A stretch of DNA of 64,000 nucleotides, taken from NCBI RefSeq assembly GCF_006376675.1, contig NZ_VEWK01000001.1:62001-126000 (forward strand), read 5' to 3'. Position numbers and translations under genes: made by a program. Positions 16,265 to 25,360 of the stretch are shown piece by piece; position 1 is the first letter of the stretch, and every line of letters starts with the position of its first letter. The stretch is from Brucella pecoris (GTDB lineage: Bacteria; Pseudomonadota; Alphaproteobacteria; Rhizobiales; Rhizobiaceae). The notes under the pieces are model-generated. The model worked only from the letters and a program-made list of their open reading frames with translations. It was not told the DNA's origin and made no database searches.

Positions 16265-18583
16265 TCAGTTGGTACGTACTCCAATTACCCCGAGCTGTCC
16301 CTTGGCGTATTTCTCAACGATCCGGATCGTTTCATTACAGGCGTCACGCAGTTCATCCGGGCTAGGAGTTTCATCATAGTAAGTGCCATGAGATAGATTA
16401 TTGATGAGGACGCTCTTGATCTCGAAGCCTTCTTCTCCCGCGAGGTAACTGATGTAGTTGGACAGGCTGTCACATTTATCGGGGTGGCAGAAGCGACCTA
16501 CGGCTTCCAAAACGCAACGTATAGCGTGTCCTGTCGTATGAGAGGGATCTGCTCCCTGATGTACGTTGACTATCTCCCGCAAATGCTCTTCGAAGGGGGC
16601 GACGTACTTCTTCAGCCTCGATAACTGGTGAAATGCTCCAGTTTTATACAGGAAGAAGGCGGCTTCATCTTTTATGACCCGGTTAGTGACGCAGATATTG
16701 TAGAAATAGCTACTATGGGTAAAAACCAATAGATCAGGTCTCAGGTGGCCTTTGTTTATATCCGCTGGATTGATCGAGACTTCACCTATCGTAGAAATGC
16801 TCAAGTGCTTAAGCGTCTGTGCAATTGCAAAGACGTAGTCATAAGACATCGACGTAATCGGATCATCGAACACCAGAAAAATTTTTGCGTAGTCGGAGGT
16901 CGCTTTTACTTTCTTATGAACACAGGCGATAAAATAGCAGAAGGCGATCACAGTCTTTTCGCCGTCACTCAGGGTTCTGCTTGGTCCTCGCGCCATCTCG
17001 CGGTTCTCTCGCCGAAGAGTGAATGATGCCTTGTCGAAAGTATATTTATGACCGAAGAAGCTAGTCACGAGGGCTTCGAATGTCGCAGCGACCCGGTCGC
17101 GAGCGCTATCCGAAAGTTGAGATTTCTTAAGCGAAGCGAGGTCTTCCGAGGCTACTCGCACATCACCCTCTCGTGCTCGAATAGTTTCGAATGAAGTCCA
17201 GTTTGATCGCACAAAGTCGATAACGAAAACAGAGCAAGCTTCCCGATGAAGATTTCGTCGTTCCGTGTCAGAAGCTTTGATCGCCATCGCCAGTGCGGAG
17301 AACGTTTTATTGATCTCATCGATCATTGTATGCAGCGTCTGGAATAAGGAAAGCGGATCACCTTTTGGAAGGACGACTTCCTTGCTTGGGTTTCTTCCCT
17401 TCTGCTCAATGGTATCAGCCAATTCGCCCAGATATTTGTCTATAGCCTCGATTTGGGTTGAAATATTGGGTACTGAAACGCTCGCTTGTGACGGTACCAA
17501 CTTCCTTAACCGGTCGTATTTGATTAGGTTTCTGGCTACAGACCTTTCACATTGAGAAAGGGCATCTCTAAGGCCTTTAATCCACGTCCAATCTTTGCGA
17601 AGTGCTGCTCTATGCCCACCTTCTGCATCTGCATAGAAAGCTATGTACGAGGCGATTAGGTCTTTGGCGGGGGGGTGCGCGATGGATTGTTCACAGAAAG
17701 GGCAGCAATCGTGCGCATCCTTCTGAATGATGTCGACTCCAGCTTCGATAAACTCAGGGTTCGCGGCGATCTTGGATTTGATTTCTTCGGCCACTGTCGA
17801 GGGAGAGGTGATCTTAGCGATATTTTCGGAGGTGGCATTTAAAAACGCGGGGTCGAAAAGCGGTTTGCTTATATTATCCGGATAGTCAGGTTCGGCGGGG
17901 ACGCTTTTGAGTCTATCAAGATCGTTTAGAACATCCCCGAAAGATCGCGCAGCCTGCTCTGGTAAAGTTGTGTGCGTCGTTAAAAGGGTGGCCAACTCTA
18001 TGTCGCCGTATTCTCTGAGGCGCTTATTTACGCTAGCCTTCGAAGCGAGTTGCTGGTCTTTGAGCTGTAGCGTTCGCTGTTCTAGCCGTTCTCTTATTTC
18101 TTTCAAATGCGATTCCGCCCGCGCCAGAGTCTCCTCTGCATCCTTGGTACTGATTATCGACTGGTCTAGGCTTATTTTGCTCTCGATATTTCCGTTGACG
18201 ACAAAGTTTGATTGTCGAAGTTCAGCGTGAACGAAATCATCGGAGAAGACATGGAAAATGCGGTCGCTGACGTCCGGAGTGACCCGCGATGTGGTTGAGC
18301 TCAACATGAGTTTGCCGATATTGACGCCACCCTGTGAAAGCTCGAAAAAACCATCGCCGTTCGTGGATTCTTCGGCAAGGAGATTAATCAGCGCTTCTTG
18401 GATATCTTCGCCATCCCCGTGAAGGTCAAGGTACCTGAGTGCACGAGTAAGAAATGATTTCCCCGTACCGTTCCGGGCATAAATTAGGTTTTGAGCATAC
18501 TTACTTAGGTCAGCATCCAAACTACCGACAGGGCCGAGCCAATTAGCTCGCATGTGAAGACATGCCTTTGGCGCAGACGACAT
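16265..18583 (-). CDS. AAA_13-type ATPase, RloC/PrrC-like candidate anticodon nuclease
   Basis: 772 residues from the ATG at 18583, which has GGGGGTG at good spacing. An ATG at 18598 is also possible. Residue numbers here count from 18598. An ABC/SMC-type ATPase is split by long helices: Walker A ARNGTGKSF (43-48), a CPFC hook near 299 between coiled-coil stretches, signature-like TLSDGEKTV near 542 and Walker B IFLVFDDPITS near 574. The C-terminus has R-C-V-L-E near 695 and a His in NNLSHGTYY 43 residues after that Arg. This recalls the R-x3-E...H triad of the PrrC and RloC tRNA anticodon nucleases, and RloC also has a zinc-hook. The Arg-His spacing is longer than in PrrC. No restriction-modification genes adjoin it. 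Confidence 0.75.
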   Translation of the reverse strand: MSSAPKACLHMRANWLGPVGSLDADLSKYAQNLIYARNGTGKSFLTRALRYLDLHGDGEDIQEALINLLAEESTNGDGFFELSQGGVNIGKLMLSSTTSRVTPDVSDRIFHVFSDDFVHAELRQSNFVVNGNIESKISLDQSIISTKDAEETLARAESHLKEIRERLEQRTLQLKDQQLASKASVNKRLREYGDIELATLLTTHTTLPEQAARSFGDVLNDLDRLKSVPAEPDYPDNISKPLFDPAFLNATSENIAKITSPSTVAEEIKSKIAANPEFIEAGVDIIQKDAHDCCPFCEQSIAHPPAKDLIASYIAFYADAEGGHRAALRKDWTWIKGLRDALSQCERSVARNLIKYDRLRKLVPSQASVSVPNISTQIEAIDKYLGELADTIEQKGRNPSKEVVLPKGDPLSLFQTLHTMIDEINKTFSALAMAIKASDTERRNLHREACSVFVIDFVRSNWTSFETIRAREGDVRVASEDLASLKKSQLSDSARDRVAATFEALVTSFFGHKYTFDKASFTLRRENREMARGPSRTLSDGEKTVIAFCYFIACVHKKVKATSDYAKIFLVFDDPITSMSYDYVFAIAQTLKHLSISTIGEVSINPADINKGHLRPDLLVFTHSSYFYNICVTNRVIKDEAAFFLYKTGAFHQLSRLKKYVAPFEEHLREIVNVHQGADPSHTTGHAIRCVLEAVGRFCHPDKCDSLSNYISYLAGEEGFEIKSVLINNLSHGTYYDETPSPDELRDACNETIRIVEKYAKGQLGVIGVRTN

Positions 18584-18598
18584 TAGAATCACCCCCAT

Positions 18599-19153
18599 TA
18601 CCTATAGCCTAACAAGGGTGCGGCTTACCGTCTATTAATGAAAACGATACCGAGTTCATGGTCGCCATATAGTTTGGCCATCAGTTTTTGAGGGCAATCG
18701 TAATATCGAACTTCACTGACACGCGCGTAGATCGTGAAGTTGAACTGTGGAATGCAAACGGTCTGCTTCCCATTAATTCGATGATTTTCCCGAACTGGAC
18801 AAATCAAACGCAACGAAATGCCCATACCAAGGCGTAGGGGGACAAACCAAGGCGGCGTTTACAATTGAACATTTCCCCAAGTCGCACGAACTTGTGTAAT
18901 TTTTGACGTTTACGGAAACGTCAAAGTAGGTTAGCTTCGGCTCAGAATTGACAGATCGTGCGCAAGATCCGTGATACGGTCGGTCAAAAAGTAGCAAAAA
19001 ACGGCGGTTTTTCGCAGAAAAATATCCCTTTTTGTTGCAACATGCGCGCTGTCACAACGTTTCGCTATAATGTGGCATGCAGGCATGAAACGCGGTTACG
19101 GGCTCGTTCCAGCCATCGCGGAACGGCTCAGGTGGTGAATTTGGAGGATTTCT
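18599..19153. other. 555-bp gene-poor junction between defence island and fatty-acid operon
   Basis: No convincing gene. A 66-codon minus frame (18625-18825) shows no domain and could be the tail of a decayed gene. The right part holds a 24-bp inverted repeat (18902-18925), a 10-bp perfect palindrome at 19033-19042 and a TATAAT at 19066-19071 that may be the -10 of the downstream operon. No tRNA or direct-repeat attachment site was recognised. Confidence 0.55.
18902..18925. promoter_or_regulatory. Perfect 10-bp inverted repeat, candidate MerR/LiuR-type operator
   Basis: TTTGACGTTT, spacer ACGG, AAACGTCAAA. Both arms are exact reverse complements. It lies 228 bp before the acyl-CoA dehydrogenase ATG. 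The core TTTACGGAAACGT resembles sites of MerR-family LiuR regulators of acyl-CoA and branched-chain degradation (consensus near TTTACGTTTACGTAAA, from memory). The regulator gene is not in the window. Confidence 0.5.
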
Positions 19154-20947
19154 ATGCCGAGCTATCGCGCGCCAGTTGAGGATACGAATTTCGTTCTCAA
19201 CGACGTTCTGAATTATCAGCGCTACAACAACCTGCCGGGCTTTGCCGACGCGTCGCCCGATGTCGTCGAGGCGATCCTGTCCGAAGGCGCGAAGCTCGCC
19301 GAAGGCACTTTATTTCCGGTCAACCATACCGGCGATCAGGAAGGCTGCGTCCGCGCATCAGACGGTTCTGTGAAGACGCCGAAGGGGTTCAAGGCCGCTT
19401 TTGATCAGTATCGTGAAGGCGGCTGGCTTGGTCTCGCCGTGCCGGAGCAATATGGCGGGCAGGGGCTCCCTTATCTCCTGCACACGGCGGTCGGCGAATA
19501 TATGTCATCGGCCAATATGGCGCTCACCATGTATCCGGGCCTGACGCAGGGCGCGATTGCGGCGATCCTGACCCACGGCACCGATGAGCAGAAGGACACC
19601 TATCTGCCAAAGATGGTGGAAGGCACCTGGACCGGCACGATGAACCTGACCGAACCGCATTGCGGTACGGATCTGGGCCTGCTGCGCACCAGCGCCGCGC
19701 CACAGGAAGACGGCAGCTACAAGATTTCCGGCCAGAAGATTTTCATTTCGGCCGGCGAACACGATATGTCGGAAAACATCATCCATCTGGTGCTGGCCCG
19801 TATCGACGGTGCGCCGGAAGGTGTGAAGGGCATTTCGCTGTTCATCGTGCCGAAGTTCATTCTTGATGAAAATGGCAATCCGGGCGAGCGCAATGGCGTT
19901 TCCTGCGGTTCCATCGAAGAAAAGATGGGCATCCACGCCAACTCCACCTGCGTCATGAATTATGACGATGCGACCGGCTATCTGATCGGTGAGGCGCATA
20001 AGGGCCTGCGCGCCATGTTCACCATGATGAACGAAGCGCGTCTCGGTGTTGCCCTGCAAGGGCTTTCGATTGCCGAAACCGCGTACCAGAATGCGGCGAT
20101 CTATGCGCGTGAGCGTATTCAGGGCCGGGCGCTTTCGGGTGCTGTAGCCCCTGACAAAAAGGCAGATCCGATCATCGTGCATCCGGATATTCGCCGTAAT
20201 CTCATGAATATCCGCGCTTTCAACGAAGCCGGTCGTGCGCTCATCCTCTGGACGGCGCTCAACTCCGATATTGCGCATCGCGCAGGTGATGAGGCGGAAC
20301 GTCAGGCGGCAGACGATCTGGTCGGTTTGCTGACGCCGGTTCTGAAAGGTGTTCTGACCGACAAGGGTTTTGAACATGCTGTCATGGCGCAGCAGGTCTT
20401 CGGCGGTCACGGCTATATCGAAGAACATGGTATGAGCCAGTATGTGCGCGATGCGCGCATCGCCATGATTTATGAAGGCGCAAACGGCATTCAGGCGCTC
20501 GACCTCGTCGGTCGCAAGCTGGCGCTTAACGGTGGTCGTGCGGTCACGACCTTCTTCAAGGAAGTGGGCGAATTCTGCGAAGCCAATCGCGAAAACGAAA
20601 AGCTTTCCTTCTTCACCAAGCATCTGAAGAAGGGTCTCAACGATCTTCAGGCCGCTACCATGTGGCTGATGCAGAATGCGATGGCCAAGCCCGACAATGC
20701 CGGTGCTGCCTCCAACGATTATATGCATCTCTTTGGTCTGGTGGCGCTTGGTTACATGTGGGCGCGCATGGCGAAGGTTGCGGAAGAAAAGCTTGGCAGT
20801 GGTGAAGGCAACAAGGCGTTCTTCGAAGCCAAGCTGGTTACCGCGCGCTACTATTTCGATCGGATCATGCCGGAAAGCGCAGCACATCTCGCACGTATCC
20901 AGTCGGGCGCGGATTCGATGATGGCGCTTAGCGCGGACACATTTTGA
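19154..20947 (+). CDS. Acyl-CoA dehydrogenase (FadE-like, C-terminal extended)
   Basis: 597 residues. Performs the FAD-dependent alpha,beta-desaturation of acyl-CoA, the first step of beta-oxidation. The N-terminal, middle and C-terminal acyl-CoA dehydrogenase domains are all present. Visible features are the FAD/substrate strand [15 protein letters not shown], the [13 protein letters not shown] flavin-contact segment and the catalytic Glu in [20 protein letters not shown]. The last about 130 residues form the extra C-terminal domain typical of this near-600-aa subgroup. GGAGG precedes the ATG by 7 bases. It is the first gene of a three-gene operon with a thiolase and a FadB-type protein. Confidence 0.93.
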   Translation: MPSYRAPVEDTNFVLNDVLNYQRYNNLPGFADASPDVVEAILSEGAKLAEGTLFPVNHTGDQEGCVRASDGSVKTPKGFKAAFDQYREGGWLGLAVPEQYGGQGLPYLLHTAVGEYMSSANMALTMYPGLTQGAIAAILTHGTDEQKDTYLPKMVEGTWTGTMNLTEPHCGTDLGLLRTSAAPQEDGSYKISGQKIFISAGEHDMSENIIHLVLARIDGAPEGVKGISLFIVPKFILDENGNPGERNGVSCGSIEEKMGIHANSTCVMNYDDATGYLIGEAHKGLRAMFTMMNEARLGVALQGLSIAETAYQNAAIYARERIQGRALSGAVAPDKKADPIIVHPDIRRNLMNIRAFNEAGRALILWTALNSDIAHRAGDEAERQAADDLVGLLTPVLKGVLTDKGFEHAVMAQQVFGGHGYIEEHGMSQYVRDARIAMIYEGANGIQALDLVGRKLALNGGRAVTTFFKEVGEFCEANRENEKLSFFTKHLKKGLNDLQAATMWLMQNAMAKPDNAGAASNDYMHLFGLVALGYMWARMAKVAEEKLGSGEGNKAFFEAKLVTARYYFDRIMPESAAHLARIQSGADSMMALSADTF

Positions 20948-20992
20948 GTTAGGGATTAAGCTAAGTTTCGAATTTAGCGGGAAGGAGTAAAC

Positions 20993-22201
20993 ATGGCTGA
21001 GGCTTATATTTACGATCACGTGCGCACACCGCGCGGGCGTGGCAAGAAAGATGGCAGCCTGCACGAAGTGCCTGCCGTTCGTCTGGGCGCGAAGGTTCTG
21101 GAATCCCTGCGCGACCGCAACGGTATCGACACCGCCAAGGTCGATGACATTATTTTCGGCTGCGTCGATCCGGTCGGCGAAGCTGGCGCGGTCATCCCGC
21201 GGTCATCCGCATTTGAAGCCGGTTATGACTTCAAGGCGCCAGGCATCCAGATTTCGCGCTTCTGCGCTTCGGGCCTCGATGCGGTCAATCTGGCGGCAGC
21301 CAAGGTCGCTTTCGGTTCGGATGATCTGGTGATTGCTGGTGGCGTGGAAAGCATGTCGCGCGTCGGCATGGGCATGTCCGGCGGTGCCTGGTACATGGAC
21401 CCATCGGTCGGTTTCCCCGGCTATTTCATGCCGCAGGGCGTTTCCGCCGATCTGATCGCCACGAAATACGGCTTCAGCCGCGATGACGTCGATGCCTATG
21501 CCGTCGAAAGCCAGAAGCGCGCTGCCAAGTCGTGGGAAAAGGGCTATTTCAAGAATTCGGTCATTTCGATCAAGGATCAGAATGGCCTGACCATTCTCGA
21601 CCATGACGAGCATATGCGCCCGACGACCGATATGCAGGCGCTGGGCCAGCTCAATCCGTCCTTCGTGATGCCCGGCGAAATGGGCGGCTTCAATGCCGTC
21701 GGCATTCAGGCCCATCCGGAAATCGAAACCGTCAATCACGTCCACCATGCCGGTAACTCATCGGGCATCGTCGATGGTGCGGCTGGTGTTCTCGTCGGTT
21801 CGAAGAAGGCTGGCAAGGCGTTCGACATGAAGCCGCGCGCCCGCATTCGTGCTTTTGCGAATATTGGTTCGGAACCGGCGCTCATGCTGACGGGCCCGGT
21901 CGATGTGACGGAAAAGCTTCTCAAGCAGGCGAAGATGAAAATCTCGGACATCGACCTGTTCGAGTTGAACGAAGCCTTCGCTGCCGTGGTTCTGCGTTAC
22001 ATGCAGGCCTTTGACATTCCGCACGACAAGATCAATGTCAATGGCGGTGCTATTGCCATGGGCCATCCGCTCGGTGCAACCGGCGCGATGATCCTCGGCA
22101 CGGTGCTGGATGAATTGGAACGCCGCGACCTTAACACCGCGCTGGTCACTTTGTGCATCGGTGCCGGCATGGGTACGGCCACGATCATCGAGCGCGTGTA
22201 A
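20993..22201 (+). CDS. Acetyl-CoA C-acyltransferase (thiolase, FadA-like)
   Basis: 402 residues. Releases acetyl-CoA from 3-ketoacyl-CoA in the last step of beta-oxidation. The nucleophile Cys91 is in [12 protein letters not shown]. The C-terminal pattern is complete: [27 protein letters not shown] (catalytic His) and [13 protein letters not shown] (second Cys). AAGGAG precedes the ATG. The gene is 45 bp after the dehydrogenase and 15 bp before the multifunctional FadB-type gene, so it is in the same transcript. Length and motifs are typical of the family. Confidence 0.94.
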   Translation: MAEAYIYDHVRTPRGRGKKDGSLHEVPAVRLGAKVLESLRDRNGIDTAKVDDIIFGCVDPVGEAGAVIPRSSAFEAGYDFKAPGIQISRFCASGLDAVNLAAAKVAFGSDDLVIAGGVESMSRVGMGMSGGAWYMDPSVGFPGYFMPQGVSADLIATKYGFSRDDVDAYAVESQKRAAKSWEKGYFKNSVISIKDQNGLTILDHDEHMRPTTDMQALGQLNPSFVMPGEMGGFNAVGIQAHPEIETVNHVHHAGNSSGIVDGAAGVLVGSKKAGKAFDMKPRARIRAFANIGSEPALMLTGPVDVTEKLLKQAKMKISDIDLFELNEAFAAVVLRYMQAFDIPHDKINVNGGAIAMGHPLGATGAMILGTVLDELERRDLNTALVTLCIGAGMGTATIIERV

Positions 22202-22216
22202 GGGGAGGTTCAGATA

Positions 22217-24433
22217 ATGGCTTATGTAAATTTCAAGGTTGAAACCGACGCTGACGGCATTGCTCTCGTTACCTGGGACATGCCTGAAAAGTCGATGAAT
22301 GTTTTCACCGTCGATGCGATGCAGGAACTCAATGCCATCATCGACGCGACGACTGCCGATGAAAAGGTCAGGGGTGTTGTTATAACATCTGGCAAAGACA
22401 CCTTCTCCGGTGGTGCTGACCTGACCATGCTGGAAGGTATGTTCAAGGCGTTCCAGAAGCAGAAGGCCAAGGACAGCCAAGGCGCGGTCCAGACCCTGTT
22501 CGACAATGTCGGCAAGATGAGCGGCCTTTTCCGCAAGCTAGAGACCTGCGGCAAGCCTTGGGTTTCGGCTATCAACGGTACCTGTATGGGCGGCGCTTTT
22601 GAAATGTCGCTCGCGTGCCATGCCCGCGTGGCATCCGATGCTCCGGGCGTGAAGATGGCCCTGCCGGAAGTCAAGGTTGGCCTGTTCCCCGGTGCGGGCG
22701 GTACGCAGCGCGTTCCGCGCCTTGCCAACCAGCAGGACGCGCTCCAGATGATGACGACGGGTTCCAGCCTGACGGCGCAGCGCGCCAAGGCCATGGGTCT
22801 CGTCACCGAGATCGCTCCGGCCAAGAAGCTCGTTGAAACAGCCAAGAAGCTCATCAAGGGCGGCCTCAAGCCGGTTCAGCCCTGGGATGAAAAGGGCTTC
22901 AAGCTTCCTGGTGGCGCAATCTATTCCGCAGCCGGTGCCAATCTCTGGCCTGCCGCAACGGCCATTCTGCGCCGCGAAACCTCCGGCAATTATCCGGCAG
23001 CACTCGCTATCCTGAAATCGGTTTATGAAGGTCTGCTGGTGCCGTTCGATACCGGCCTCAAGATCGAGCAGCGCTACTTCACGGAAATCCTTCAGACGAC
23101 CGAAGCGGGTATGATGATCCGTTCGCTCTTCGTGTCATTGCAGGAGTTGAACAAGGGCGCGCGTCGTCCGGTCGATGAAAAGCCGACCAAGTTCAAGAAG
23201 ATCGGCGTCATTGGTGCGGGCTTCATGGGTGCAGGCATTGCTTATGTGACGGCGAAGGCTGGCATTCCGGTGGTGCTGATCGACCGCGATCAGGAATCTG
23301 CCGACAAGGGCAAGGCGCACGCCGCTGACCTTATCGCCAAGGAAATGCAGAAGGGTCGCGCTACGGAAGCGGACAAGGAAAAGCTCCTGTCGCTCATCAC
23401 GGCAACGCCTGATTATGCGCTGCTCGAGGGCGCCGATCTGGTGATCGAAGCCGTGTTCGAGGACCGCGAAGTCAAGCGCGTGGCAACCGAGAAGGCCGAG
23501 GAAGTGCTGAAGACTTCCGCAGTCTTCGCGTCCAATACCTCGACCTTGCCGATCACCGGTCTTGCCAAAGTGTCGAAGCGTCCAAAGAACTTCATCGGCA
23601 TCCACTTCTTCTCGCCTGTCGACAAGATGATGCTGGTGGAAGTGATCCTCGGCAAGAAGACCTCCGACAAGGCATTGGCCGTAGCCCTCGATTACGTGCG
23701 TGCGATCAAGAAGACGCCGATTGTCGTCAACGACACGCGTGGTTTCTACGTCAATCGCTGCGTGTTGCGCTATATGTCGGAAGCCTACAACATGCTTGTT
23801 GAAGGTGTCCCGGCTGCGATGATCGAGAATGCCGCCCGCATGGCCGGTATGCCGGTTGGTCCGCTTGCGCTCAACGACGAAACGGCCATCGATCTGTCGC
23901 AGAAGATCCTCAAGGCAACCCTTGCCGATCTTGGCGAAAAGGCTGTCGATCCGCGCCATGTGGAACTGGTGGACAAGCTTGTCAACGAGTTCGACCGCAA
24001 AGGCCGCAAGAACGGCAAGGGCTTCTATGATTATCCGGCGAAGCCTGCCAAGAAGCATCTGTGGCCGGGCCTCAAGGATCTCTATCCGCAGCAGGATCCG
24101 GACAAGATCGATGTGAAGGAGCTAAAGGAACGTTTCCTCGTCACCATCGCTCTGGAAGCTGCCCGCGTGATGGAAGAAGGCATCGTCACCGACCCGCGTG
24201 AAGCCGATGTCGGCTCCATTCTGGCGTTTGGCTTCGCACCTTATACGGGCGGTACGCTTTCCTATATCGATGGCATGGGCGCGAAGAAATTCGTCAAGCT
24301 TGCCAAGGAGTTGCAGAAGAAATACGGCCAGCAGTTCAAGGCGCCGAAGCTGCTTCTCGACTTGGCCGAGAACGGCGAAAGCTTCTATCAGCGCTTCAAC
24401 CCGTACAAGACGGAAACGAAGAAGGCAGCGTAA
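22217..24433 (+). CDS. 3-hydroxyacyl-CoA dehydrogenase / enoyl-CoA hydratase (FadB/FadJ-like)
   Basis: 738 residues. A bifunctional beta-oxidation enzyme. The N-terminal crotonase domain (about 1-190) shows TSGKDTFSGGADLTML, INGTCMGGAFEMSLAC for the oxyanion hole and LPEVKVGLFPGAGGTQR with the catalytic Glu. A linker leads to the NAD-binding domain (about 325-505) with IGVIGAGFMGAGIAY and the His in FIGIHFFSPVDKM, then two C-terminal 3HCDH domains. The Lys-rich end (KTETKKAA) is normal. It is followed 26 bp later by a strong terminator. With the two preceding genes it makes a complete fatty-acid degradation set. Confidence 0.93.
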   Translation: MAYVNFKVETDADGIALVTWDMPEKSMNVFTVDAMQELNAIIDATTADEKVRGVVITSGKDTFSGGADLTMLEGMFKAFQKQKAKDSQGAVQTLFDNVGKMSGLFRKLETCGKPWVSAINGTCMGGAFEMSLACHARVASDAPGVKMALPEVKVGLFPGAGGTQRVPRLANQQDALQMMTTGSSLTAQRAKAMGLVTEIAPAKKLVETAKKLIKGGLKPVQPWDEKGFKLPGGAIYSAAGANLWPAATAILRRETSGNYPAALAILKSVYEGLLVPFDTGLKIEQRYFTEILQTTEAGMMIRSLFVSLQELNKGARRPVDEKPTKFKKIGVIGAGFMGAGIAYVTAKAGIPVVLIDRDQESADKGKAHAADLIAKEMQKGRATEADKEKLLSLITATPDYALLEGADLVIEAVFEDREVKRVATEKAEEVLKTSAVFASNTSTLPITGLAKVSKRPKNFIGIHFFSPVDKMMLVEVILGKKTSDKALAVALDYVRAIKKTPIVVNDTRGFYVNRCVLRYMSEAYNMLVEGVPAAMIENAARMAGMPVGPLALNDETAIDLSQKILKATLADLGEKAVDPRHVELVDKLVNEFDRKGRKNGKGFYDYPAKPAKKHLWPGLKDLYPQQDPDKIDVKELKERFLVTIALEAARVMEEGIVTDPREADVGSILAFGFAPYTGGTLSYIDGMGAKKFVKLAKELQKKYGQQFKAPKLLLDLAENGESFYQRFNPYKTETKKAA

Positions 24434-24458
24434 GCATAACCCTTCGCAAGATCATCAG

Positions 24459-24487
24459 GCGCGGCATGTTTCATGCCGCGCTTTTTG
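24459..24487 (+). terminator. Rho-independent terminator of the beta-oxidation operon
   Basis: A perfect 10-bp stem, GCGCGGCATG / CATGCCGCGC, with a 3-base TTT loop followed directly by TTTTTG. It is placed 25 bp after the FadB-type stop codon. Confidence 0.9.
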
Positions 24488-24706
24488 TTTGCGTCATCCT
24501 GCTAGAATTGAATCGCACCTGCTTCATCATTCCGTGAATAAGAAAATTTTCCCTGTTAATTCACCCATCTTGCGTAATTCCGGCTTTTTCGGTAGGTTGA
24601 AGCTGAAGATGGGACGGGAAATTAGGTTTAAAATCCTCTTAAACATATCATTCTGATAGGTGATCGTTCAGAAGATATGTCGGAACCTAGGTGGCGGATC
24701 ATTACT

Positions 24707-25360
24707 ATGTTTTCTCACGATAGCGTGTGGGCGGCCATTGATGCCCTGGCTGAACGTCATTCCCTGAGCGCGTCCGGGCTGGCGCGTCGCGCAGGGCTTG
24801 ACCCCACGACCTTTAACAAATCCAAGCGCTATGCCTCCGACGGTCGCGCGCGCTGGCCTTCGACGGAATCGCTTGCCAAGGTGATGGAAGCAACCGGCTC
24901 CACCTTTGATGAATTCACGCGGCTTATCCGGGGTGAAGATCGCACGCCGCAATTTGGCGAATATACGCAGGACATGCAGTCGATTCCACTGCTCGGCATG
25001 GCCGAAGCGGGCGCGGGCGGCTATTTCGATGATGCCGGTTTTCCGGCAGGGCAGGGCTGGGACATCGTGGAATTTCCCGCTGGCACGGGGGAAGGTGTGT
25101 ATGCGCTGGAGGTTTCGGGCGACTCGATGTTGCCCCTTTACCGTGATGGCGATACGCTGATCGTTGCACCCAATACCGCCATTCGCCGGGGCGACCGGGT
25201 GGTGGTGCGAACGAAAGACGGAGAAGTGATGGCCAAGATTCTGCATCGCCAGACGCCGCGAACCATTGAGCTTCATTCGCTCAACCCCGAACATCCGAAC
25301 CGCATTTTCGAGTCCAGGGATATCGAATGGGTTGCCCGCATTTTGTGGGCGAGCCAGTAA
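24707..25360 (+). CDS. HTH transcriptional regulator with S24 (LexA/CI-like) peptidase domain
   Basis: 217 residues from the ATG at 24707, where MFSHDSVWAAIDAL begins the HTH domain. An in-frame ATG at 24677 adds ten residues. The DNA-binding domain (about 1-75) contains SASGLARRAGLDPTTFNKSKR. The S24 serine-lysine dyad appears as VSGDSMLP and VMAKIL in the C-terminal half. Such CI/LexA-like repressors self-cleave or respond to stress. There is no phage nearby, and the gene overlaps the start of a degenerate nuclease-fold protein (TAATG), so it is a resident chromosomal regulator. Confidence 0.87.
   Translation: MFSHDSVWAAIDALAERHSLSASGLARRAGLDPTTFNKSKRYASDGRARWPSTESLAKVMEATGSTFDEFTRLIRGEDRTPQFGEYTQDMQSIPLLGMAEAGAGGYFDDAGFPAGQGWDIVEFPAGTGEGVYALEVSGDSMLPLYRDGDTLIVAPNTAIRRGDRVVVRTKDGEVMAKILHRQTPRTIELHSLNPEHPNRIFESRDIEWVARILWASQ

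Noticed and set aside
18625..18825. Minus-strand frame of 66 codons in the island/core junction
   Set aside because: Not recognisable as any family and no good ribosome site. It could be the end of a decayed gene but cannot be supported as a gene.
19505..21064. Minus-strand frame of 519 codons opposite the acyl-CoA dehydrogenase gene
   Set aside because: It overlaps the whole gene and part of the thiolase. The composition is His/Arg-rich as expected for a complement frame, with no motif.
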